Shown: one piece after another, positions 54,195 to 64,000 of the stretch | Numbering within the stretch: the first letter of the stretch is position 1 | Layout: every line of letters begins with the position of its first letter | Source of the DNA: Muricea muricata | Taxonomy: Eukaryota; Cnidaria; Anthozoa; Malacalcyonacea; Plexauridae | DNA: 64,000 bases | Assembly: GCA_963855995.1 (NCBI GenBank) | Contig: OY979716.1 | Span: 48,094,116 to 48,158,115, forward strand | Direction: 5' to 3' | The notes under the pieces: generated by a model | Seen by the model: the letters and a program-made list of their open reading frames with translations, nothing else | The model's database searches: none | What the model was told of the DNA's origin: nothing | Position numbers and translations under genes: made by a program

Positions 54195-54850
54195 ATGGAG
54201 AAAACGCTTGGTTTGGCTGCCCCATCTCCATTTTGTTTCGAAGGAAATATTGCTGAATCGTGGAAAATGTGGCAAAAATCCCTGGATTTTTACTTGTGTG
54301 CGACCGAAGCGGACTCAAAATCTGACAAGGTAAAAACCTCCATTCTTTTAACATGTATTGGTGAGAAAGGACGAGCGATTTACGAAACATTTGAGTTTGA
54401 AAATGCTGGTGATAAACTGAAATTTAAACCTGTTCTTAAGAAATTTGAAGAATACTGTAATCGTCGTAGCAACACCACCATTCAAAGGCATAAATTCTTC
54501 ACCTACCGTCAAACAGACGGGCAATCCTTCACTGATTTTGTAACTGAACTTAAAAAACTTAGTTCCAAATGCGCATTTGATGTCCTAAAGGACTCACTTA
54601 TTAAGGATATGATTATTTGTGGTGTCATTGATAATGGGCTTCGTGAGCGCATGCTTCGTGAGCCCCAGATTGACTTGAAAAAAGCTGTCGAACTTGGCCA
54701 GGCTGCTGAGCAAACCAAACTACATGGAAAGCAAATAGCTAATGATATGGAAAAACGGGTTGAAAATGTTAACAAGTACGAGAAAAAATGCGTCAATTCT
54801 TCCCGTCCCCAAGCTTCACGTGACAGTGGTCAACTATTTCGAAACTGCAA
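54195..54850 (+). CDS. gypsy Gag
   Basis: Gag coats the element RNA. The ORF starts MEKTLGLAAPSPFCFEGNIA at 54,195. The helical capsid-type core includes 'ESWKMWQKSLDFYLCATEAD', 'FKPVLKKFEEYCNRRSNTTI' and 'YRQTDGQSFTDFVTELKKLS', the usual retrotransposon-gag pattern. Near the end 'CKFC' could be the first half of a CCHC zinc knuckle, but the rest is missing. The frame continues to 54,935 as out-of-frame sequence, so a deletion or frameshift near 54,850 separates gag from the protease frame. Confidence 0.8.
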
Positions 54851-54853
54851 GTT

Positions 54854-55111
54854 TTGCGCAACAACTCTCCTGAGTCCTCTGATGACAGTGATTTTCTCCT
54901 GGAAAGTGTTATTGTATCTGGACACTGGTCGGTGACACTAAATAGTGGTTCCCAAGATATCCTTTTTAAAATTGACACCGGGGCCCAGGTCAATGTTCTA
55001 CCAAAGCATATCTACAAGTTCCTCGTCCCAAGATCAAGACCACGTCCACTAAATTGTCGGCTTACAATGGCTCTACCATACCCGTGCATGGTAAATGTCT
55101 CATTCCATTGA
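54854..55111 (+). pseudogene. gypsy protease region
   Basis: Aspartic protease of the pol polyprotein. The active-site motif 'LFKIDTGAQVNVLP' is intact. The frame closes at 55,111 before the usual C-terminal 'G' loop and linker; coding similarity resumes in another frame around 55,148. At least one frameshift. Confidence 0.75.
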
Positions 55112-55147
55112 CTCAAAGGGCAGCAACATCATCTCCTATTCATCATA

Positions 55148-57622
55148 GTGAATTCTGAAACCACGCCCATCATAGGATTGGCTACGTCCGAACGACTTAA
55201 CTTAATTAAGCGCGTCTACAAGGTAACTGAATCCAGCATCGAAGAATCATTCAGCTCCAACACAATTCCTGATGAATATCCTGAATGCTTTGGTGAGACT
55301 GGCACCCTAAAGTCAACCTACCACATGGAAATAAAGGATGATGTCTCACCAGTTGTAGTGCCACCTCGCAAAATTCCTTTTGCTCTAAAAGATCGCTTAA
55401 AGAAAGAACTCGACCACATGGAAACAATGGGCATAATTGAAAAAGTGGAGAAGTCCACAGATTGGGTAAATGCGTTAGTCGTCGTCAAAAAGCCAAATGG
55501 AAAACTTCGTATCTGCCTTGATCCTCGCCCCCTGAACCAAGCCATAAAACGACAACATTATCGATTACCCACAACTGAAGAAATAATATCTGAAATGGCT
55601 GGTGCAAAGGTTTTCAGCAAACTTGACGCCAGTAATGGATATTGGCAGATAGCAGTAGATGACCCAACCTCCGATCTCCTTACATTTGGTACCATGTTTG
55701 GAAGGTACAAGTTCAAGCGAATGCCTTATGGGATCCACTCAGCTAGTGAGATTTTCCAACTTGAGATCTCAAAGATCATAGCTGGCTGCGAAGGCAGCAT
55801 CAACTCCCAAGATGACATAATCGTGTGGGGAGAGAACAAAGAAATTCACGATCAGCGCTTGCACAAAGTCCTTGCCAAAATCAAAGAAAGTGGACTGAAG
55901 CTGAACCAATCGAAATGCCTCTTTGGCGTAAGCGAGTTAACATTTCTTGGTCATGTCATGTCAGCAGAGGGAGTTAAACCCGACCCCAAGAAAATTGAGG
56001 CCATCACTGCAATGCCTGTCCCCACCACCAAAGTCGAGCTGCAGCGCTTTCTTGGTATGGTAAACTATTTGAGGAAATTTATTCCTAACCTATCAGATGA
56101 AACAGCACCACTCAGAGCTCTTTTGAAAAACAAAACGGAATTCCTGAAGCAAAAACCTCAACTAGATGCCTTTGAAAAACTCAAACGCCTTATATCCTCG
56201 GTTCCAGTCCTTCAGTTTTTTTACCCGAACCTACCAACACGTATTCGGACAGATTCCAGTTCAGTTGGTTTGGGTGCAATGCTAGAGCAATGTGTTAAAG
56301 GCTCTTGGCACCCCATTGCATTTGCCTCGAGAGCATTGGACAAGTCTGAACAGAATTATGCTCAAATAGAGCGTGAGACACTCTCTGTCGTTTTTGGATG
56401 CGAAAGATTTCATGAATACCTCTATGGTCATGCATTTGTTGCTCTAAACGATCACCAACCGTTGAAAGCCGTCTTCTCCAAAAGCATTGTGCAATGCCCT
56501 CCTCGTATACAACGTTTTTTTCTCCGATTGGAAACATATGATTTCCAATTTGAATATTCTCCTGGCAAAACCATGAAAGTTGCAGATGCCCTTAGCAGAG
56601 CATCACTCGACGGCACCCCCAAGATCAATACAGACGAGATGGCGCATCATGTTCACTCAATCATCAATCAGATCCCAGTAAGTGAATTGAAACTGTCACA
56701 ATTGCAACGTGAAACAAGAACCGATCCCGTTCTACAACTCTTAAAGCAGTACACAATAAGCGGTTGGCCCTCCAAAGAGAACATTGACAGTGCTGTCAAA
56801 CCGTACTATGCACATCGTCACGAAATTGTATACAACTATGACCTACTCCTCAAAGGGCAGCAAATTATTATTCCCAACTCCATGCGTCGTGAAATAAGAG
56901 ATTTAATACACCAAGGGCATCAAGGGATCCAAAAATGCAAGAACCATGCTCGCCAAGCAGTTTACTGGCCAGGTATGAACCACGAGTTGACTGTCCTAGT
57001 CTCCCAATGTGCCACATGCATAAATCATCGCAATCGACACCAGAAAGAATCGCTAATCCCCCACCAAATCCCTGACCAACCTTGGGTTAAAGTCGGCACC
57101 GACCTCTTCACAATTTACAACCGCGACTACCTCATAGTTGTGGACTATCACTCGAAATTTATTGAAGTAGCTCACATCCCCAAGCCTGTAGACTCTCCCG
57201 CGATTATCCGTGCTATGAAAAAGATTTTCAGCTGACATGGCATACCACAGATCGTATTCAGCGATAAAGGCCCCCAATATACAGCCGCATCATTCAAAAG
57301 CTTTGCTCGTGAATGGGATTTCCAGCATGACTATTCTATTCCACATTTCCCCCAATCCAATGGCCTCGTTGAAAGATCCATTCAAACTGTCAAGCGCTCC
57401 ATGAAAAAAGCTCATGAGGCTAAGAATGACCCTTTTCTCTCACTGCTTGTGTTGAACACAACACCCTTAGATGATGGCAGCTCCCCAGCTTACAAAATCT
57501 ACAACCGAAATCCACGCACCACCCTTCCCGCGGTGGCTTTTCAAACATCTCATTCTTTAGCCCAAAACTCGAAAGTTAAAGAGACCTATGATCAGCATGC
57601 AACTGGACTTGACAAACATTAA
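55148..57622 (+). pseudogene. gypsy reverse transcriptase, RNase H and integrase
   Basis: The 695-codon ORF to 57,235 holds the reverse transcriptase ('GIIEKVEKSTDWVNALVVVK', 'KLRICLDPRPLNQAIKR', 'FSKLDASNGYWQIAVDD'). Its catalytic box reads 'INSQDDIIVWGE', with Ser at the usually aromatic first position. RNase H follows ('RTDSSSVGLGAMLEQ', 'SRALDKSEQNYAQIERETL', 'DALSRAS'). The integrase has an HHCC finger ('HQGHQGIQKCKNHA' ... 'CATCINHRNRHQ') and the first aspartate in 'VGTDLFTIYNRDYL'. A TGA at 57,233-57,235 interrupts the core; the same frame continues with 'IVFSDKGPQYTA' and 'NGLVERSIQTVK' (second Asp and Glu), ending at 57,622. Confidence 0.88.
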
Positions 57623-57926
57623 GCCCGGCACTACAGTACGCATTCGTACTGACAAAGAAATAAGTTGGTCCCAAAAAGGGAAAGTAGTAAGGAAGTGCAA
57701 GCAACCAAGAGCATATCTTGTCATGAATGAGAAAGGAAATATTGTCCGTAGAAACAGACGCCATCTACTACCAACGAAGGAATCATTTAAAGCTACAACC
57801 GACTACAATGATCTTCAAACGTTGTCAAGGCCTAGTGATGCTAATAACTCCACGCCACCAACAACATCCCGGTATGGTCGATCTCTGCGGGTTCCCGCTA
57901 AATATGCAGACTTTGAGATGTCGTAA
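57588..57926 (+). pseudogene. gypsy integrase C-terminal region
   Basis: The C-terminal part continues in another frame after a shift near 57,600. It has 'GTTVRIRTDKEISWSQKGKV', a small basic barrel-like region ('RAYLVMNEKGNIVRRNRRHL') typical of the GPY/F-type tail, then a Pro/Ser-rich end. Stop at 57,924-57,926. Confidence 0.7.
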
Positions 57927-57997
57927 AAATAAGTAAAGTACTTTAGCTCGGAACAGATTAAACTATTACCTATATTCGATTTATATTATGTTACTGT

Positions 57998-58009
57998 TAA
58001 GAAGGGAGA
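57998..58009 (+). promoter_or_regulatory. polypurine tract
   Basis: AAGAAGGGAGA directly precedes the 3' LTR and fits the plus-strand primer of LTR retrotransposons. Confidence 0.75.
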
Positions 58010-58171
58010 TGTTGCATGTTATCTCCACGTGACCTACTTCTAGAGTATGGGATTTTGGATAAGGACATGTGCGTGTGCAGGGACACGATGAGAAGCTTGC
58101 TTGTTATGAGATTATCAGCTTTGTATTCGTAAGTCGTTATACTTAATTATCAATTATAAAGAAACTGTACA
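58010..58171 (+). repeat. 3' LTR of the gypsy element
   Basis: 162 bp, differing from the 5' LTR at about three positions (for example GTGCGTGTGC versus GTGCGTGCGC), followed by the CGAAC duplication. Confidence 0.93.
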
Positions 58172-58176
58172 CGAAC

Positions 58177-60250
58177 TATATTACAGAGTACAGCTCATTA
58201 TGAAAAAAATTTCGTTTCTTAGCCATTGCTATGACACTGAAACCACCAAACATCCTCGGTCCAAAGTTGAGTGCATTAATTTTTTAGTTCATAATATTGC
58301 AAGCCAAATTATATCATATCTTAATAATTACTAAACCTTCATCAATGCCAGTGAGTAATAATAGCATTATTGTATGTAGTTTTTAAGGCATAAATAATAG
58401 AAAATAGATCTATTGAGTATTGTGTAAGGAGTCTCCTGATTTCAAACCTTTATCATTTCTCTGACACATTAACTAACAGGCAATGTGCCAAAGAACTTGG
58501 CTCTGACACAGTGTAGAGTCTGATACACGTTGGCAAAATGACCGGATTGTTGGCGAAACCACCATGCAACAGGTAGAATTACATTTCATTGCTTGTGTGA
58601 GAAATAAAGATGTGTGCAACACATTTGTAATTAGACAGATTTGGATTGAGGACATCGATGTTAAGACGACGTAAAAATGGCATGGACCCGCGAAATTACT
58701 CTTCTGGTTTCATCTAGGACATCATCCACGTTCTGAACAGGACACGAGTCCAGTAGTTTTCACATCGTGTTGACAACGTCAAAGTTTTGTGTTTAAAAAA
58801 TATGACTGTAGGCATCCCAAAATCATTCTATTTTGTTGTCCATATATTGCTTACTAATCCTAGGTAAATGTTTTTTGTAACAACAAGGTTGTTTATCAGT
58901 AGTTTGGCAGGTTTTGGATGTACCGGTTTCTGACAAACATTTTTGCTGCCATAGCAAAACAACAAAATCGCAAGCAATGTTAAACTCTTCAGTGCTGCTA
59001 GCATTCTTTATCAATTGAGGTATTCAAGGACAGGAAAACGTAAAATAGTATAAGAAGTGTTCATAAACTAGGTGGAAATAAACAAAAATTAACATACTCA
59101 AATCAGTAAAAACTCGATTATTTTTAATTTCTAGCTGCATTGTTACAAGAATGTAAAAAAGTACAAAACATAAAAATGCCGTTCACAGCCAATAAAACCA
59201 TTGAAAGTCTTGATATGTTACCAGGATAATCATTGACATGTTATATTATACCAAAAAAAACAGACCTGACTGAATCACTAATAACTATAAGATTTACCTT
59301 GAGAAATTATCTGCAGTCTTCGTTTTTTCCAAAAAATATGTGATGAAGTTCACCTCTTCAAAACAACAAAGTATAGAGTTTATTCCTTTAAAACTTCATG
59401 ACTGTTCAGACACAATCTTTGATAACACTAGGCCAGTTTTACAAAGCTTTTTCTTGCCTATTTATTGACAACTGATTGAAATATCCAACGAAATAAACAG
59501 GTAGGATGAAAACATAAAAACACTTGCAAAAAGACAAATCTGAAGTTGTTTGATTATGTCATTTTCACGTCGTTTTAGACGTTGGCATCCTCAATCTAAA
59601 TCTATCTATTTAATCTCTTCAGCAGCGTTGCTGAAAGTTAAATCATTTTAACTTCGGGCAACAATTGCAGAAAATATAATGTTACAGGTGTTGCTCAAAC
59701 CTTCAGCCAATGAAATTCGAGTACTCAAATAGTGCAGGTTAACAATTGCATCGCTTGTGGATAATGGTGCCTGGGTCATATGGGGGCTTCCACTTCCAAA
59801 GCCAGCCCCCAGATAAACATACCACTCTCATGGCTTGCAGTTCCCCCCAACCTAGCCATGAGCCCCCACACCAAGCCCAAGCCCCCCATCACACTGACCG
59901 AGTCAGTGGATAAAAAAATCACAAAGAAACCACCTTTCCGCTTTGATAACCTTGGCCTAGAATTATTTCCAAACAATGCATGCCTGTTTGTTCGTGCCCG
60001 CTCAAGACATTGACAACCGCTGCCCTACTTGTGCCACACGCATGCTAGTATGTTAAATATCACTGACCATAATTACTGTCGCACCAGCTTCACACTTTGT
60101 TGTTAACTTAGTTAAATTGCATTTAACTGCATTTAACAACTGCATTGTGCAAGTATGTGGTGCATTATTTATTATATAATAACTACAGTAAAACACGCAA
60201 TCTGATTGGTCAATACCATAGGTAGCCCAGGAACTGCATGTGTGTATTAG
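58177..60250. other. no gene seen
   Basis: Mostly AT-rich; a C-rich stretch at 59,785-59,900 gives an ORF of low complexity. A small inverted-repeat word (see 53.9 kb) lies at 58,534-58,560. No splice-supported exon was found upstream of the HECT fragment. Confidence 0.4.
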
Positions 60251-60790
60251 TGACGTAACTGTATATAATTATTACCAAGGTTGACATTGCAACAATTACT
60301 TGATTCAGAGACAATAAAAAAGGCTTGTGAGCAAGGAGGACTCTCTTCTTTAGGTATTCTTAGCAGCATAGTTGAAAATCCTCTTGCATTTAAATCTGAA
60401 ATGTGTTACAAAGAATGGGTGATTAGTAATGAGATGTCTAAACTCTTTTGTGTCACCAGAAGTGAGGTGGGCTCAAACCGATATGAGTTGGAAAGTTTGT
60501 TGCTTTCGTTTTGGGAGGATCTTTTGGTCGATGTACTAGAGGGGGAGGTTGATCTTTCCTATTCTGACATACTCTTCTCATCTGGTTATAAAGTCGTTCC
60601 ACTCATACACTTTGATCCAGTGTTAACTTTTTTGCATGAGGTGGAGGAAAATGGAGCATTTCCACAGTTTCCAAAAGCAAATACTTGTGCATGTACATTA
60701 TGTCTCCCAACACTACACAAAAAATATGAGGATTTTATACAGGCTATGACCTTTGCAATTCGAAGTAGTAAGGGATTTGGTTGCCCTTAA
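60251..60790 (+). pseudogene. second HECT-domain fragment, paralogous to the transposon ligase
   Basis: The 169-codon frame from 60,281 matches the C-lobe of the ligase at 18.7-20.0 kb: 'SFWEDLLVDVLEGEVDLSYS', 'SSGYKVVPLIHFDPVLTFLH', 'FPKANTCACTLCLP' (catalytic Cys after 'ANT' kept) and 'FAIRSSKGFGCP' at the end. The N-lobe and zinc-finger exons are missing upstream. No TATGGGG-type terminal repeat or minisatellite is seen nearby. It is most likely a remnant of another, diverged copy of a HECT-carrying element; a decayed host G2E3-like gene is the alternative. Confidence 0.7.
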
Positions 60791-61630
60791 ATGTTACTGC
60801 GGTTGATTGTTGGGTTAAGAAAAACCTAGGTTAATACTGTTTTCATGCAAACTATTAAAAATATTATGCACATATGATTATTTCATAGAATATGCTCAAT
60901 ATAAATAATAAATATTATTATTATTATTGAACCTATCATACCAATACTGTACAGTAAAATTATCAAGTCTTGGTCTATTATATGTTGCATTAATCATTAT
61001 CAACTGTTTGCTTTTGGGAAAAGAAGATAGCAATAAGATAGTAAGTGGACATTTCATTGGTGGATTATAAATATGTTTATAACCAGGCTTTTGTCATAAA
61101 CCTGCTTTCCAGCATTTTATAGTTTGATTCATATTTTTAATAGAGGTGGTGAGCACAAGGGAGGTACTGTAACAACCTAACCTAATTTTAACATGCACTG
61201 CATTCCAAATCCTCACTGGAATACATGGAATAGACAACATTTTATGTGTTTTTCTCTCATTCTTTCTTCTAGCAGGACAACTCTACTGTAGTCCTTCAAA
61301 ATAATTTATTTTGTTTTGGAAAATGATTGATGACAAAGCTCTATTAGGAATTTAGAAGGTCCTCCCTGACTTACCACTTCAGTTAAATATGTTAAATTTA
61401 CAGTGCAAACCATGCTATTAGTTTTAAAGATATTTATGCCGTACATATTCAATATCAGCAGTGCTATTCATTAAAACTTACAAACATCAAAACAAAGTTG
61501 TGGGAAGATCCTGGCAATGTTGATATTTGATGCTAGTCACGTGACTGAAAAAATATGGCATTGTTCCATATTTGAGGTGGACCACACTATTAGTTTCAAC
61601 AATATGATAACACGATAAGACGTCGTTTTT
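60791..61630. other. no gene seen
   Basis: AT-rich, with a short (TAT)n stretch near 60,915. Nothing recognisable. Confidence 0.4.
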
Positions 61631-61635
61631 TACTT

Positions 61636-62690
61636 AAATGGAAGTGGAAACGACATTCTTTAACCAAAAACAGCATAGGTAACAACAAGAGAATGACAAT
61701 AAACAAACTTCGTGTCTTAGTTGGAGGATTTTTCAAAGAATACATGGAATGCAGGAAAAATGGATTCTGGACTTCGAAAATGGATAAGAATGGGAGGTAT
61801 TAGGCGTTTGAAGGAGAACTGTTCATAAATTATCATGATCAACATCTTACCACATTTTGAGAAAGTTTGCTTTGCCATATATCTTCAAAACTAGCAATGA
61901 TGAATTCCTGGTAAGAAATATTAATTCTAAAAGTACCTCCACTAGTGTCGTGGAATAAACGTTTGGAACTGGATTGAGGCAAAAAATGCTTGAAAGCACA
62001 ACAGATGCAAATCCTTTTGACAGGCAGACGAAATCAGCATGATAAAGCTTGGAAAATGCATGCATGGGTTAGATTATTGATATTCAATTATGTTATGTGA
62101 CCGGTGAGGCTAAGGAGTCAACAAAAAAGTGGTAAAGTTTCGCTGGTAACAGCGAAAATAGGGATCAGAGGTCCCTTTTGCACATTTAGGCACATATTGA
62201 AGACATGTTGGTTGCTAATAATACGGATCTAAATAATTGTTCTACCACTTCTTTGGCAGGTACCTAAAACCATTCAGCAGAAGTTCCTTTTCCAAGCATT
62301 AGGGCATCATCACGTTGATCTCGACTTGTCTGTCAAAACATAAAAATCCGTTGTGCTTTCATGCACTTTTCGCTTAATCCAGTTTCAAATGTTTCTTCCA
62401 TGAGAGTAGTTAGGGTGTGTTTTTGGGGTTGTTATGTGTGGATATATGGCAAAGCAAACTTTCCCAATGTTGACAGACATTGATCATGATAATCTACGAC
62501 CAGTTCTCCTTCAAACGCCTAATACCTCCCATTCTTATCCATTTTAGAAGTCCAGAATCCCTCTTTTTTTCCATTTCACGTATTCTTAGAAAAACCTCTA
62601 ACTATGACACCAAGTTCGTTTATTTTCTAAAACATTCTCTTGTTACCCATGCTGTGTTTGGTTAAAGAGTGTCATTTCCACTTCCAATTA
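61636..62690. repeat. 1-kb inverted repeat (foldback-like)
   Basis: The left arm from about 61,636 to 62,060 and the right arm from about 62,300 to 62,690 are inverted copies. Shared blocks include CTGGACTTC, AAATGGATAAGAATGGGAGG, TATTAGGCGTTTGAAGGAGA and GAAAGTTTGCTTTGCCATAT. Divergence and small indels are evident. The right arm abuts the LINE reverse transcriptase fragment, so it may be a repeat into which the LINE inserted, or an inverted duplication. No coding capacity. Confidence 0.75.
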
Positions 62691-62699
62691 AGTTAAAAA

Positions 62700-64000
62700 C
62701 GATGTCCTATGTAAAAAACACGTAAACGGGAAGTCAAAAGAGAACTAAGGTTAGCAGAGCGTGAGTTCATTGCCGACCAGATTAAAAATAACCCGAATAA
62801 TGCTCGCTGCCTTTGGAAAACCATTCGATCATGTATTCCAAATAAATCAGCATGCCGAAGATCGTTTACTAAAGACGATATTTTGGTCGCAAATGAGTTT
62901 AACACTTTCTTCTCTTCGATCGGACAAACTACTATTGAGAAAGTCAAGTTGCTCGCGGACGAATGTAAGTACGACCTAACGAAATCAGTTTTTACACCTC
63001 GGATATACGCTGAATCTGAACAATTCGTTCTTCAGTTGGTCGAAAGTAAACAAGTCCACAACATTATAAATTCCATGCCTACAAATAAGTCTCCTGGGAT
63101 AGACAAGATTTCAATGCAGGTTATTAAAGAGTCTGGCGGCTATTTTACCAACGATTACTTCAATCTTTAACGCATCATTAACTTCTGGCGTATTCCCAAG
63201 TGCGTGGAAAATGGCAGAAATTACACCTATCCCGAAGGAAGGCGATCACGAGCAGGCTAATAATAATAGGCCAATCTCGCTTTTGCCAATGTTGTCCAAA
63301 GTTTGCGAAAAAGTGGTTTTAAACCAAGTTGTATCATATCTGGATATCAACAAACGCTTATCCACAGAGCAAAGTGGCAACAAAAAGTATCATTCGACAG
63401 AAACATCCTTGATTGAAACTACCGACACCTTTTTACATGCTATCGACAAAAAGGAAGTAACTGCTGTGGTCCTATTGGACATGAGCAAAGCATTCGACAG
63501 TTTAGATCATAAAATTCTTATGCTAAAATTGCAAGATGTCGGAATGTCGCCTGGCGCCTTAAATTGGTTCTCAAGTTACCTGTCGAATAGACAACAAGTG
63601 GTTCGTATAAACTCTGCACTTTCCGGAAAATTAACAGTGCACAGCGGAGTCCCACAAGGAAGCATCCTCGGACCTATCCTCTTTAGTATTTATGTCAACG
63701 ACCTACCTACAATCCCTCAACATTGCTCATCCAAAGTATTTGTCGATGATAATAAATTATATACATCTTTTCCCGTTCAACAATGTGAACTTGCTGTAAC
63801 CAAGGTGAATGAAGACTTACGCAAGATTCGTGACTGGTGTTTCGATAATCGTCTTCTCCTTAACGTGTCTAAGACAAAACTTATCTTATTTGGGAGCCGT
63901 CAACTGATTGCAAAAATCCCTGATTTCCGTTTGACTTTGTTTGGTAAGGAACTGATACCAGTACCTTTAGCTAAAGATCTTGGTCTACTCTTTGACTCAA
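62700..64000 (+). pseudogene. 5'-truncated LINE reverse transcriptase, runs off the window
   Basis: From about 62,735 the plus strand encodes 'EFIADQIKNNPNNARCLWKT', 'NEFNTFFSSIGQTTIEKV' and 'NSMPTNKSPGIDKISMQVIK', ending with a frame change near 63,135. From there an open frame without ATG continues to the window end: 'GVFPSAWKMAEITPIPKEGD', 'RPISLLPMLSKVCEKVV', 'VLLDMSKAFDSLDHKILMLK', 'SGVPQGSILGPILFSIYVND', catalytic box 'KVFVDDNKLYT', and 'WCFDNRLLLNVSKTKLILFG'. This is a CR1/L2-type non-LTR reverse transcriptase with both catalytic aspartates. The endonuclease half is not present upstream. The 3' end lies outside the window. Confidence 0.85.

Larger units (their letters stand above)
53962..58171 (+). 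mobile_element. Ty3/gypsy LTR retrotransposon, structurally complete
   Basis: Two 162-bp LTRs (TGTTGC...GTACA) with only about three differences, an exact 5-bp target duplication CGAAC (53,957-53,961 and 58,172-58,176), a primer-binding site, a polypurine tract, gag and pol in the order PR-RT-RNaseH-INT. The length is 4.2 kb. Few LTR differences imply a fairly young insertion, yet the pol frame is broken, so it can now move only in trans. No env gene. Confidence 0.93.

Noticed and set aside
54854..57926. Endogenous retrovirus rather than retrotransposon
   Set aside because: No env frame lies between integrase and the 3' LTR; the polypurine tract follows within about 75 bp of the last stop.
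59780..60013. 77-codon ORF with Pro-rich sequence
   Set aside because: Low-complexity C-rich DNA without splice or domain support.

Overview
The window reads as eukaryotic, AT-rich, repeat-dominated DNA from an invertebrate animal. A cnidarian is my best guess; a sponge or mollusc cannot be excluded. This rests on the mix of elements: a Polinton/Maverick, a Kolobok with a THAP transposase and a P2X7-like partner gene, an IS3EU-like element with a HECT ligase gene, piggyBac, Tc1, Ty3/gypsy and CR1/L2-like LINEs. Genes have introns and no bacterial operon signals are seen. I found no convincing host single-copy gene, rRNA, tRNA or CRISPR array.

Layout. 0-3 kb: a decayed PIF1-like helicase gene on the minus strand. 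3-10 kb: a MITE, fragments of a possible tyrosine recombinase and of two Tc1-type transposases, and a 5'-truncated LINE. 11.1-14.5 kb: a 1-kb repeat interrupted by a 2.26-kb foldback element; a second copy of the 1-kb repeat, without the foldback, lies inverted at 52.2-53.2 kb. 14,946-27,018: a 12-kb DNA transposon with perfect 36-bp terminal inverted repeats and a perfect 6-bp target duplication (ATGGAA). It carries large subterminal minisatellites, an intact integrase-type transposase (minus strand) and a spliced zinc-finger plus HECT ubiquitin-ligase gene (plus strand). A second element sits inside it, and inside that one a third, TTAA-flanked element with an intact 691-aa Mutator-like transposase.

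27,924-44,090: a Polinton with AG...CT ends, about 150 bp of diverged inverted repeat and a near-perfect 6-bp duplication (GATATA/GATACA). Its integrase, capsid remnant, protease, packaging ATPase, late protein and protein-primed DNA polymerase are present but mostly broken. It also carries GRF zinc-finger genes near both ends and small spliced genes that a simple ORF scan misses. A complete Kolobok (31,023-36,597, TTAA duplication, 22-bp inverted repeats) is inserted in the integrase gene; it carries a broken THAP transposase and an apparently intact three-exon P2X7-intracellular-domain-like gene on the opposite strand.

44-64 kb: a damaged piggyBac transposase, a RecQ-like helicase pseudogene, a LINE, a complete Ty3/gypsy element (53,962-58,171, 162-bp LTRs, CGAAC target duplication), a second HECT fragment, a foldback repeat and a LINE reverse transcriptase that runs off the window.

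The most unusual content is the accessory cargo: a ubiquitin ligase on a DNA transposon, a P2X7-like zinc protein in a Kolobok, and GRF zinc fingers plus small intron-bearing genes in a Polinton. Family names come from reading motifs by eye; no database search was run.
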